This document shows, one piece after another, positions 1 to 6,304 of a stretch of 7,550 nucleotides of DNA (within the stretch, counting starts at the first letter, position 1; every line of letters starts with the position of its first letter). Under the pieces are notes generated by a model. That model was not told the DNA's origin and made no database searches. It saw only the letters and a list, made by a program, of their open reading frames with translations. Origin of the DNA: Deltaproteobacteria bacterium (GTDB lineage: Bacteria; Desulfobacterota_B; Binatia; UBA9968). Position numbers and translations under genes: made by a program. The stretch spans positions 1-7,550 of the forward strand of contig JACPSF010000386.1 of assembly GCA_016193385.1 (NCBI GenBank), given 5' to 3'.

Positions 1-81
1 AGGATAAGGGAGAGTCCCGATCTCTATTTGCTGAAAGGTCGGGGAAAAAATGAGCCCGAGGAACCGAGTGAGGAGACCTAG
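1..81 (+). CDS. Possible C-terminal tail of an upstream protein (partial)
   Basis: The first frame is open from the window edge to a TAG at 79-81 and would give a charged 26-residue tail ending in EEPSEET. An acidic, disordered-looking end is compatible with a real C-terminus. Frame 3 is also open as far as 51, so the choice of frame is weak and the piece is too short to identify. If real, the upstream gene ends 21 bases before the porin start and would probably be co-transcribed with it. Confidence 0.3.
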   Translation, partial: RIRESPDLYLLKGRGKNEPEEPSEET

Positions 82-90
82 GATCAGAAA

Positions 91-98
91 GGGGAGGG
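91..98 (+). promoter_or_regulatory. Ribosome binding site of the porin gene
   Basis: GGGGAGGG lies four bases before the ATG at 103. It is a strong purine-rich Shine-Dalgarno site and supports that start. No convincing -35/-10 promoter is visible in the 102 bases before the gene. Confidence 0.7.
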
Positions 99-102
99 TA
101 AC

Positions 103-1530
103 ATGAAGAAACGGCTACGTTTAACGGGTGGTGGCTGCTTGCTCTGTCTGTTTGTCGTTTCAGTGCCGGGGCTGGCGCGGGCAGACAGCGTGGAAGACAA
201 GATCGCGGCGCTGGAGGAGCGGCTAGAGCGGCTCAAGATAGACCAGGCGCAGGCGAGACAGGAGCAGATGGAGATAAAGAAGGAAGCAACTGCGGCGACG
301 ACTGCGCTGCCGAGCTTCAGTTATCGTCCCGGAAGGGGAATCACGATAGAAGCGGCGGATCGAGCCTGGTCGATGGGCGTAACTTACGAGTTTATGACCG
401 TCATGTATAACCATCTCGACGGTAACGATAGGAGAGGCGCTACGACCGGCGATCTGTTTTTCCGCCGCAACCGGCCTTATTTTATCTTCTGCTTGAACAA
501 CTGCTTTTACGAGTGGGGTATCGGCCAGTGGCTTAAGGTAGATTTTCCAAAAATCAATCCTCTCCTTCCCGAGCTTCACGTTGGCGACGCGATTGCGGGT
601 CCCCCGTATGCGAGCACTATCGCGTTTACCCCCGCCGGCCACCGAAGCTCCACGCGCAGCGCCATATTGGAGTCGTCTTATGATCTGCTCCCTGACAGTG
701 ACGTGGATCAGTTGGCTCGCAGGGCCATAGCGCTCTTTTGGCATGCGATACCGGTCGGGCCGGGCGATTTCTCCTTCGCCGCGGAATACAAGCCGGGAGC
801 CGGTGTTATCCTGAACACAACTTCCGACACCGACAGAAAGCAGCTTCAGACAAGTTTGATGGTCCGGCCGTTCTCCAGGTCGAAGAATTACTGGCTTGAG
901 GGGCTGCGCTTCGGCGGAGGGCTACAGACAGATGCCGTCGACAGCCGTAGCGCGGCGCGCGGTAGACAATTGCGCATCAGGACCTTCGAGCGTGTCGGCA
1001 GGCAGACCTTATTTGATACGGGCTCTACCACGATTGGCGACGGGGTCCATGATCGGTGGGAGACTGGTTTGGATTGGGGTTTAGGGCCCTATAGGGCGGG
1101 CACAGCGGCTGGTTGGAGCAACTACGAGGGCAGGAACGATACGCTTAGGGGAGTCCATGGGAATTACTGGCACATTTGGCACGAGCTTTTCCTGTGGAGC
1201 CCGAAGGGGCCTTTCACAGGCTCTTCTTCCACCTTCGGCTCGGTGCAGGCCGGTTGGGGTTTTGGGCGCGCCGATGCCGATTGCGGCGAAGGATCGGACT
1301 GTGCTCCGGGTTCGGGCTCTTTTAACTCGAACCGCCTGCTCGCGCGCGAGCTGGGCCTCTACTACTATATCCGGCCGGCGATGAGGGTAGGCGTTAACTG
1401 GTACTGGTATTCATCGGCGAACACGCCTTTGACGGTGCAGCAGGCTATCGGGTGCACAACCGGAGCGACTGATCCGGGAAAGAGCTGTGACTGGCACACG
1501 ATCAACCTGGTGCTTAACGCCAACTTCTAG
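103..1530 (+). CDS. Outer-membrane beta-barrel porin with periplasmic coiled coil
   Basis: Probable channel for small, perhaps anionic, solutes across the outer membrane. The 475-residue product starts with a Sec signal peptide: basic MKKRLR, a hydrophobic stretch to about residue 24, and likely cleavage after ARA at 27. Residues 30-62 form a charged heptad-like helix (EDKIAALEERLERLK...), as in the trimerising N-terminus of many porins. The rest alternates aromatic-rich strands with Gly/Asp/Ser-rich turns and ends in ...NLVLNANF, the terminal Phe recognised by the BAM machinery. Three close cysteine pairs (130/134, 394/400, 451/462) fall in turn-like segments and could be loop disulfides. 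Length and layout fit the phosphate-selective porin O/P (OprO/OprP) type, but this is by general resemblance and the substrate is unknown. It is followed after 74 bases by the double-cupin gene and then a periplasmic binding protein, which suggests an uptake role. Confidence 0.75.
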   Translation: MKKRLRLTGGGCLLCLFVVSVPGLARADSVEDKIAALEERLERLKIDQAQARQEQMEIKKEATAATTALPSFSYRPGRGITIEAADRAWSMGVTYEFMTVMYNHLDGNDRRGATTGDLFFRRNRPYFIFCLNNCFYEWGIGQWLKVDFPKINPLLPELHVGDAIAGPPYASTIAFTPAGHRSSTRSAILESSYDLLPDSDVDQLARRAIALFWHAIPVGPGDFSFAAEYKPGAGVILNTTSDTDRKQLQTSLMVRPFSRSKNYWLEGLRFGGGLQTDAVDSRSAARGRQLRIRTFERVGRQTLFDTGSTTIGDGVHDRWETGLDWGLGPYRAGTAAGWSNYEGRNDTLRGVHGNYWHIWHELFLWSPKGPFTGSSSTFGSVQAGWGFGRADADCGEGSDCAPGSGSFNSNRLLARELGLYYYIRPAMRVGVNWYWYSSANTPLTVQQAIGCTTGATDPGKSCDWHTINLVLNANF

Positions 1531-1590
1531 CAGGTTGCGGAAAAACCCGCTGTTCATCCTGCGGCGAACGTTAGAAGGTCGCGACCGGCC

Positions 1591-1596
1591 GAGGAG
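1591..1596 (+). promoter_or_regulatory. Ribosome binding site of the double-cupin gene
   Basis: GAGGAG ends eight bases before the ATG at 1605, a normal distance, and fixes the start. The 74-base gap after the porin has only a 4-bp GCGG/CCGC hairpin without a T run, so I see no terminator between the two genes. Confidence 0.65.
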
Positions 1597-1604
1597 ATGA
1601 CGCA

Positions 1605-2708
1605 ATGAAGCAGCACGACAAACCGAGATCGGCACCGCGTAAACTCAAAGTGGAGACTCTTCCCGATCCCTGGTACGAAAAGCTCATCGAGGACATGCAA
1701 GGCTGGCGGCGACTGGCCGAAACCGGGTTGGTCCTGATCAAGGGAAAGGATCTTCCCTGGCACCAAAACCGTCAGGCGCGAGTGCGGTACTACCTCCTCC
1801 CACCATACAAGGCGGACACGGCACTCCAAACTGTGGCAGTCTTCGAGCAAATCATTCGCCGCCACTCCGGGATGCACCGCCACCAGGGAGGAGTGGCGAT
1901 CTACGTTCTGGAGGGAGAAGGCCACACCATCGTGGACGGCGAGCGTTATGATTGGACAGCCGAGGATCTGTTGCTTTTGCCCATCAAACCCGGTGGTGTC
2001 GCCCACCAGCACTTTAATCGGCACGCTGACAAGCCCGCCCGTTGGCTCGCCTTCATACCGATGGCGTTTCAAGAGTACCTCGCCAGTGAAGTGGTCCAGA
2101 TCGAGACCTCCCCCGATTGGCGTTCGCCAGAAGTCCCTGACGCGAAGAGGAAATCTGTCGAAGATGCCGGGACTCTAGCCCCGTCCCGGACTGTTGCCAG
2201 CACGGCGCAGGCACGAGAAAACACGGTCCCGGAGAGAGACGCAACACTCCTTGATTCCCTGTTCCAACTTCGCGACGACTACCGGGCGAGTTCCCAATCG
2301 GGGTTGAGGGTCGTCCGGGGACGCGACCTTCCCTGGGAGAATAACCGCCAGGGACGGATGCGCTGGTATCTACACCCCTGTAAGAAAGACACGGCTTTGC
2401 GGAGCCTGATCGTTTATGTCCAGGAGATTCCTCCTGCGGGTAAATCGGGGCGCCAGCGCTGCCCGGGCGGGTTGATCCATTACATGCTTGCTGGCCGCGG
2501 CACGGTGGAGATCGACGCCAAGCGTTACGAGTGGGAGACCGGAGACTGCGTCGCTCTACCGATCATGAGCGACGGTGTGGAATATCAATTCTTCAATGGG
2601 GACGCAAAGGCGCCCGCGCGCTACCTGGTCGTGACGCCAAATTTCTTTGAGGTGCTTGGAGTGGATTTGGGTTCGACGTTCGAGCAGATCGAGGATGCCT
2701 CGTCTTAG
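1605..2708 (+). CDS. Tandem double-cupin protein, N-terminal metal site only
   Basis: Cytoplasmic protein of 367 residues (no signal peptide) made of two cupin barrels. Each is preceded by the same segment, (K/R)G(K/R)DLPWxxNRQ at 47-57 and 239-249, then an aromatic stretch and DTAL at 71-74 and 262-265, so it arose by internal duplication. The first barrel (about 88-150) carries H91-R-H93 and H134 in GGVAHQHFN. The usual cupin glutamate is Ala98, giving a three-histidine site like that of gentisate 1,2-dioxygenase and cysteine dioxygenase. In the second barrel (about 280-345) the equivalent positions are Gln284, Cys286 and Tyr327, so it should not bind metal the same way. The linker (about 170-215) is polar and looks disordered. 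A ring-cleaving or other non-haem iron dioxygenase is possible; a sensing or structural role is the alternative. The substrate cannot be read from sequence. It sits between a porin and a periplasmic binding protein. Confidence 0.8.
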   Translation: MKQHDKPRSAPRKLKVETLPDPWYEKLIEDMQGWRRLAETGLVLIKGKDLPWHQNRQARVRYYLLPPYKADTALQTVAVFEQIIRRHSGMHRHQGGVAIYVLEGEGHTIVDGERYDWTAEDLLLLPIKPGGVAHQHFNRHADKPARWLAFIPMAFQEYLASEVVQIETSPDWRSPEVPDAKRKSVEDAGTLAPSRTVASTAQARENTVPERDATLLDSLFQLRDDYRASSQSGLRVVRGRDLPWENNRQGRMRWYLHPCKKDTALRSLIVYVQEIPPAGKSGRQRCPGGLIHYMLAGRGTVEIDAKRYEWETGDCVALPIMSDGVEYQFFNGDAKAPARYLVVTPNFFEVLGVDLGSTFEQIEDASS

Positions 2709-2735
2709 AATGAAGCGACGACATCTGCTTTTTCT

Positions 2736-2744
2736 GGGAGGGAG
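2736..2744 (+). promoter_or_regulatory. Ribosome binding site deciding a GTG start
   Basis: GGGAGGGAG lies six bases before GTG at 2751. It selects this GTG, which is directly followed by a signal peptide. The gap from the cupin stop is only 42 bases, consistent with one transcript. Confidence 0.65.
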
Positions 2745-2750
2745 ACAACG

Positions 2751-3758
2751 GTGAGACTGAGTCTAGTGGAAAAATTCGTGGCCAGCGTTGTGGTGGGCTC
2801 GGTGATGGCGTGGAGCGCAGCAGTTACCAGCGCGCAGGAAGCCGACAGGATTGCGGCGGCGAAAAAAGAGGGCAAACTGCAGATCTATTCCGTCATGCCT
2901 CGAAGTTATAACGACAGCATCGCCAAAGCCTTTCAGCAGAGGTATCCCTTCGCTCAACTGACTTTCTTCCGCTCTCGCGGGGACGCCTTGCTGACTCGCA
3001 TCGTGACCGAGGCCCGGGCGGGGAGAAGCAGTTTCGACATCGTCTTCATCGATATGTTAGAGATGTTGGAGCTCAAGCGTCTGAGCCTGCTCTCGCCGTA
3101 CGCATCTCCGGAGGCACAGCTTTACCGCAAGCATGATAAGGACCCTGAAGGCTACTGGGCCGATTTTACCAACATCTACATTGTCATTTCCTACAACCGT
3201 GAACTCGTGCCCAAGGACAAGGTTCCAAAAGACTGGCAAGATCTGCTCGATCCTTATTGGAAGGGCAACATCGGTTTGGCCGATGACGAATTCGAATGGT
3301 ATGGCTCCCTGTTCCATTACTGGGGAAATGAGCGCGCTGCAAAATTCTTTCGCGCGCTTCGGGCGCAGGATCCCCAGATCCGTCAGGGGCATACCCAGCT
3401 CGCCCAACTGACCACGACCGGCGAGTTTCCTCTCGCCATCAACTATGCCGGCTCCGTTGAGCCACTGACAAAAAAAGGCGCCCCTTTAGTGTGGATGAAG
3501 ACCGCCAAACCGATCGTCTACAAGAGCACCCTCGTGAGCATCGGCAAAAACACCTCGAGTCCCAATTTAGCGAAGCTCTTTATCGACTTCTGTCTCTCGC
3601 GAGACGGACAGCAAGAAGTGGTAAGAGCGGGGAGCGCGCCGGCTCGACCGGGGATCTCGAAAGAAAGCGACGAACTCGATCTTCGTCCTATCCCGCTGGA
3701 GGTCATCCAGAATTCCAACCACTATCTTCAGGAATTCCGGCAGCTCTTTCTCCGCTAA
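2751..3758 (+). CDS. Periplasmic solute-binding protein, ABC Fe3+-type (AfuA/COG1840-like)
   Basis: Captures a ligand in the periplasm and would deliver it to an inner-membrane ABC transporter. The 335-residue product begins at GTG with a Sec signal peptide (basic R2 and K8, hydrophobic 10-25, likely cut after TSA at 28). The mature start, a lysine-rich AAAKKEGKLQIYS segment at 36-47, is typical of this family, as are SFDIVF near 95 and W-x-DLLDPYWKGNIG around 160-170, which forms the inter-lobe region. NYAG at 231-234 and a C-terminal FIDFCLSRDGQQ followed by a proline-rich turn also fit. The adjacent tyrosine pair used by true ferric-binding proteins is not evident, so iron is not assured; many homologues bind organic anions or phosphonates. 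No permease or ATPase gene follows in the window, so it is an orphan here. It is probably co-transcribed with the porin and cupin genes. Confidence 0.85.
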   Translation: MRLSLVEKFVASVVVGSVMAWSAAVTSAQEADRIAAAKKEGKLQIYSVMPRSYNDSIAKAFQQRYPFAQLTFFRSRGDALLTRIVTEARAGRSSFDIVFIDMLEMLELKRLSLLSPYASPEAQLYRKHDKDPEGYWADFTNIYIVISYNRELVPKDKVPKDWQDLLDPYWKGNIGLADDEFEWYGSLFHYWGNERAAKFFRALRAQDPQIRQGHTQLAQLTTTGEFPLAINYAGSVEPLTKKGAPLVWMKTAKPIVYKSTLVSIGKNTSSPNLAKLFIDFCLSRDGQQEVVRAGSAPARPGISKESDELDLRPIPLEVIQNSNHYLQEFRQLFLR

Positions 3759-3776
3759 CTGTTAGATGATTCAACT

Positions 3777-4156
3777 GTGGCGGTCAAGCGGAGAGGGATT
3801 GACTCGCGTCTGCGATCCCATTGGCATTTGCCTATCGCCGCTGCGATGATCTGCGTGGAGGAAGACGGAGAGGAAGCGCGGGCCATCAGGATGGTGGAGG
3901 CCTTGGCCAGCGTGGTTATGCCCGCGTTTCAACAGCCTCAGTAGATCTTAAAGACCCGAAAACTTACCATGCAGGCGCCTTGGTGTATGGCACCTATTGC
4001 GCCGGCTGCCATAGGGAGGCAGGTAATGGAGACGGGAGTGTTGGCCACCTGCTCTCCCCGGAGCCCCGCGACTTCACCGACGCCGTGCGGATGAGCAAAC
4101 AAACGGGCACGTATCTTTCCCGCCATTCCTTGACAGCAAAGGGATTGTCTATCTAA
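3777..4156 (+). pseudogene. Broken class I cytochrome c fragment
   Basis: The only gene-like signal between the binding protein and the MaoC gene. A haem-attachment motif CAGCH is encoded at 3998-4012, within GTYCAGCHREAGNGDG, followed by SPEPRDFTD and RMSKQTGTYL. That order (CxxCH, GNGDG, Pro-rich, DFTD, MS-x-T-x-x-YL) is that of small periplasmic electron-transfer cytochromes. The frame then stops at 4154-4156, where the family continues with a Gly-rich segment and the axial methionine, so the distal half is missing. The N-terminus is also damaged: the cytochrome frame upstream of about 3940 is Arg/Gly-rich with only a TTG at 3821 and no ribosome binding site. A different frame from GTG 3777 offers a short hydrophobic stretch (LPIAAAMICV) and stops at 3942-3944. 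One frameshift near 3940 would join them. I judge it a decayed gene; a sequencing error could explain only the front break. Confidence 0.6.
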
Positions 4157-4274
4157 AATAAGAGTCGATCTCAAATTTGCTTTATCCAGGCGGGGATCGC
4201 CGAGACATTAGGCGAGGAGTCAAAGCAGTGAGGGAATTTGGACAGGAAACCCGCCTGGGGACTGAGGGTGTGCC
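4157..4274 (+). other. Gap before the MaoC gene with inverted repeats
   Basis: No gene is seen here. CCAGGCGGG at 4186-4194 is exactly complementary to CCCGCCTGG at 4250-4258, and a small 5-bp hairpin TCGCC/GGCGA (4197-4201 with 4211-4215) lies inside. There is no T run, so it is not a terminator. The right arm ends shortly before the ribosome binding site of the next gene, so a leader structure is conceivable but unproven. Confidence 0.3.
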
Positions 4275-4733
4275 ATGTCTGGGAAATTCTACGAAGAACT
4301 CGAGGTTGGACAGCGGATTCAACACGCCACCGGCCGCACGGTGACGGAGACGGACAACGTGCTTTTCTGCGCGCTGACGATGAACCCGCAGCCGCTGCAC
4401 CTCAACGAAGAATTCGCCGCTAGAACCCAATTCGGGCAGCGTGTCGTCAATGGACTCTACACGATGGCGTTGGTCGTTGGCCTGACGGTCGCTGAGCTTA
4501 CTGAAGGCACCATCGTCGCCAACCTGTCGTATGAAAGAGCGGTGCACCGCAGTCCGGTCTTCCACGGCGACACGATCAGCGTCGAGACCGAGGTTCTGGA
4601 GAAAAGGGAGAGTCGCTCCAATCCGGATCGCGGGCTGGTGCGATTCAGACACATCGGCCGGAAGCAGGACGGCACCGTGGTGATCGAAGTGGAGCGGACG
4701 GCGTTGTTTTTGAAGCGTCCTGTAAAGGCTTAG
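4275..4733 (+). CDS. MaoC-like hot-dog hydratase/dehydratase, single domain (FkbR2-like)
   Basis: Likely adds or removes water across an enoyl-CoA double bond in the cytoplasm. The 152-residue protein has the usual family length. It shows FYEELEVGQRI at the start, the active-site segment MNPQPLHLNEEFA (36-48), then TQFGQRVVNGLYT (51-63) and the late strand SPVFHGDTISVETEV (93-107). Compared with the D-x-N-P-x-H motif of (R)-hydratases, the histidine is kept (His42) but the aspartate position is Asn37. The NPQP(I/L)H form is that of the FkbR2/mesaconyl-CoA hydratase-like branch as I know it. The ATG is the first start after an in-frame TGA at 4263-4265, which overlaps a GAGGG site at 4264-4268 six bases upstream of the ATG. 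Substrate unknown; a branched or unsaturated dicarboxylyl-CoA is plausible from the family. Confidence 0.85.
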   Translation: MSGKFYEELEVGQRIQHATGRTVTETDNVLFCALTMNPQPLHLNEEFAARTQFGQRVVNGLYTMALVVGLTVAELTEGTIVANLSYERAVHRSPVFHGDTISVETEVLEKRESRSNPDRGLVRFRHIGRKQDGTVVIEVERTALFLKRPVKA

Positions 4734-5003
4734 CGAGTGTGACCTGATACCCGAGGGAACCCGCCAGCGCAAACCTTCGAGGGCCAGAAATTTCCACTCA
4801 CTTCATGTTTGCCAAGGCTTTTTGACGATAGAAGTGATTGCCAAAACCACCGTCCGGATATTCCCAGTTAAGTTTAGATGCCCCGGTCCCAAAGCAGAGA
4901 GAATGTCCATCCCTCCCTGGAAGCTTACCCAAAATTGCCGCAAAACTACCTTATCGGATAGTCTCTGCCGAAAATGATTGGAAGCACAAATAAGGAGGCA
5001 ATT
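4734..5003 (+). other. Gene-free spacer before the dehydrogenase
   Basis: About 270 bases, visibly AT-richer than the genes to its left. I recognise no gene, repeat family or terminator. A weak sigma70-like pair, TTGCCG at 4935-4940 and GATAGT at 4957-4962 (16-base spacing, each four of six matches), could be the promoter of the next gene. Minus-strand frames are open over roughly 4800-4950 and look protein-like but match nothing I know. It may be flanking DNA carried with the dehydrogenase gene. Confidence 0.35.
4992..4998 (+). promoter_or_regulatory. Ribosome binding site fixing the dehydrogenase start
   Basis: AAGGAGG, a near-perfect Shine-Dalgarno, lies five bases before ATG 5004. It rules out the in-frame ATG at 4974, which would place this site inside the coding region and add ten residues not seen in the family. 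Confidence 0.85.
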
Positions 5004-6074
5004 ATGGCGAAGATTGATGTGATAAAGACATGGCAGATGGTTGAACCGGGCAAGCTGGTGAAGACCGAAATTTTTGTTCCCGTTTTGAATGATGATGAGG
5101 TGCTCGTCGAGATACGAGGCTGCGGTGTCTGCCACACGGACCTGAGCTACTTTTACCAGGGCGTGCCTACCGTGACAAAGTCGCCGCTTAGCCTGGGGCA
5201 CGAGATATCGGGCGTCATCGTCGAAGGCAAGGCTGATCTTATCGGCAAAGAGGTTATAGTCCCGGCCGTCATGCCCTGCAACCATTGTCCCATCTGCGCG
5301 AAAGGCAGGGAGAACCGCTGCCTTAGCCAGAAGATGCCCGGGAACAGCCTTGGTATTTATGGCGGCTTCTCAAGCCATATCCCGGTGCCGTATAAGGATC
5401 TTTGCTTTATCGGAGACCGGAAGGGCTTTCCGCTGGAAGTGCTTGCGGTTGTCGCCGACGCGGTGACGACGCCCTATCAGGCTGCGCTGCGGGCAGAGCT
5501 GCAGAAGGGCGACCAAGTGATGATAACCGGCGCTGCAGGCGGTGTCGGCTCATACATGACCCAGACGGCAAAGGCCCTGGGCGCGGCCCACCTCATCGGG
5601 TTTGACATAAACGAAGAGAAGCTGAACACCATGAAAAACTATGGGGCTGACCTGGTCATCAACCCCCTCGGCAAGGAGATAAAAGAGATCAAGGAAATCG
5701 TCAGGGGCTACTGCAAGCAGAATAGCCTGCCCTCCAATTTCGGCTGGAAGATATTCGAGTGCACGGGCACGAAGCCGGGACAGGAACTTGCCCTCGAATT
5801 TCTTTCCTTCATAGGCCGTCTTATTGTGGTCGGGTACGGACCGCAAAAAGTTGAATACATGCTTTCAAGACTTATGGCATTCGACGCAGAAATCGTGGGT
5901 ACCTGGGGATGTCCCCCAAAGCATTATGGCACTGTCCTCAATCTCGTGCTCGAAGAAAGAATAAAGACAAAACCCTTTGTCGAGACAAGGCCCATGAGTC
6001 AGATAGCAGAGGTTTTTGATGCGGCTCATCACGGAAAACTGCAGAAGCGCGTTGTCCTGACGCCTGATTTTTGA
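5004..6074 (+). CDS. had: Zinc alcohol dehydrogenase, 6-hydroxycyclohex-1-ene-1-carbonyl-CoA dehydrogenase type
   Basis: By family, oxidises 6-hydroxycyclohex-1-ene-1-carbonyl-CoA to the 6-oxo compound with NAD+, a step after ring reduction in anaerobic benzoyl-CoA degradation (Had in Thauera, BamQ in Geobacter). The 356-residue protein carries the hallmarks I associate with that subgroup: IKTWQMV near the start, GCGVCHTDLSYFYQGVPT (39-56), a long match around QKMPGNSLGIYGGFSSHIPV (109-128), LMAFDAEIVGTWG (290-302) and the ending VLTPDF. Catalytic zinc ligands are Cys43, His66 and probably Asp152; the structural zinc uses Cys92, Cys95, Cys98 and Cys106. The Rossmann motif is GAAGGVG (176-182), with Asp201 after strand two favouring NAD+. 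It is shorter at the N-terminus than some members. No benzoyl-CoA reductase, Dch or Oah partner is visible. ATA supplies 11 of 25 isoleucines, against 0 of 5 and 1 of 14 in the flanking MaoC genes, suggesting transfer. A related cyclic hydroxyacyl-CoA may be the true substrate. Confidence 0.8.
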   Translation: MAKIDVIKTWQMVEPGKLVKTEIFVPVLNDDEVLVEIRGCGVCHTDLSYFYQGVPTVTKSPLSLGHEISGVIVEGKADLIGKEVIVPAVMPCNHCPICAKGRENRCLSQKMPGNSLGIYGGFSSHIPVPYKDLCFIGDRKGFPLEVLAVVADAVTTPYQAALRAELQKGDQVMITGAAGGVGSYMTQTAKALGAAHLIGFDINEEKLNTMKNYGADLVINPLGKEIKEIKEIVRGYCKQNSLPSNFGWKIFECTGTKPGQELALEFLSFIGRLIVVGYGPQKVEYMLSRLMAFDAEIVGTWGCPPKHYGTVLNLVLEERIKTKPFVETRPMSQIAEVFDAAHHGKLQKRVVLTPDF

Positions 6075-6156
6075 GATGAACTTATTGAGATGAATACCAC
6101 ATAGCATTTGCATTCTCGTCTATTGTGTATTAGCCTTTTTTTATTGTTGTTCACTG

Positions 6157-6208
6157 AGCCTCCTCACCGTTGAGCCCGAGTGGTTCAACGGTCTGGAGGC
6201 TTTATTTT
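6157..6208 (+). terminator. Rho-independent terminator after the dehydrogenase
   Basis: Outer stem AGCCTCC (6157-6163) pairs perfectly with GGAGGCT (6195-6201). After a 2x2 mismatch, the inner stem ACCGTTGA (6166-6173) pairs with TCAACGGT (6185-6192) around an 11-base loop. TTTATTTT follows directly. Fifteen base pairs with a T-rich tail make a convincing terminator, so the dehydrogenase is probably not co-transcribed with the downstream gene. A seven-T run at 6136-6142 lies upstream without its own stem. Confidence 0.8.
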
Positions 6209-6236
6209 ACTCCCGCAAATGTCAAACTCTGGGAGT

Positions 6237-6255
6237 CCTCCACCAATGGTGGAGG
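6237..6255 (+). repeat. Perfect 8-bp hairpin in the leader of the double hot-dog gene
   Basis: CCTCCACC pairs exactly with GGTGGAGG across a three-base loop AAT. Only TTTA follows, so it would be a weak terminator at best. A small hairpin ACTC/GAGT (loop TGG) abuts it on the left. It stands 49 bases before the ATG at 6305 and may act in the 5' leader or back up the stronger terminator upstream. Confidence 0.5.
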
Positions 6256-6291
6256 TTTACCTTGGATCAAATTATCACGGACCGCATCGAA

Positions 6292-6297
6292 GAGGAG
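6292..6297 (+). promoter_or_regulatory. Ribosome binding site fixing the 6305 start
   Basis: GAGGAG is seven bases before ATG 6305. The longer in-frame reading from TTG 6170 would begin inside the terminator hairpin and adds residues unlike the family, so it is set aside. Confidence 0.75.
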
Positions 6298-6304
6298 ATA
6301 TGCT

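Noticed and set aside
50..60. TGAGCCCGAG shared with 6171-6180
   Set aside because: A single ten-base match with unrelated flanks; most likely chance.
50..106. Short ATG frame overlapping the porin start (ATGA overlap)
   Set aside because: Only 18 residues, Arg-rich and without a convincing ribosome binding site.
1537..1551. GCGG/CCGC stem after the porin as a terminator
   Set aside because: Only four base pairs and no T run.
4822..4850. TTGACG as a -35 box in the spacer before the dehydrogenase
   Set aside because: No -10-like hexamer at 16-18 bases from it.
4974..5003. Earlier in-frame ATG for the dehydrogenase
   Set aside because: The strong AAGGAGG at 4992-4998 lies downstream of it, and the family starts near MAKIDVIKTW.
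4803..5285. 160-codon minus-strand frame
   Set aside because: More than half is antisense to the well-supported dehydrogenase; no start signal or recognisable domain.
6170..6304. 45-residue N-terminal extension of the double hot-dog protein from TTG 6170
   Set aside because: It overlaps the terminator hairpin, has no ribosome binding site and resembles no domain; ATG 6305 has a good site.
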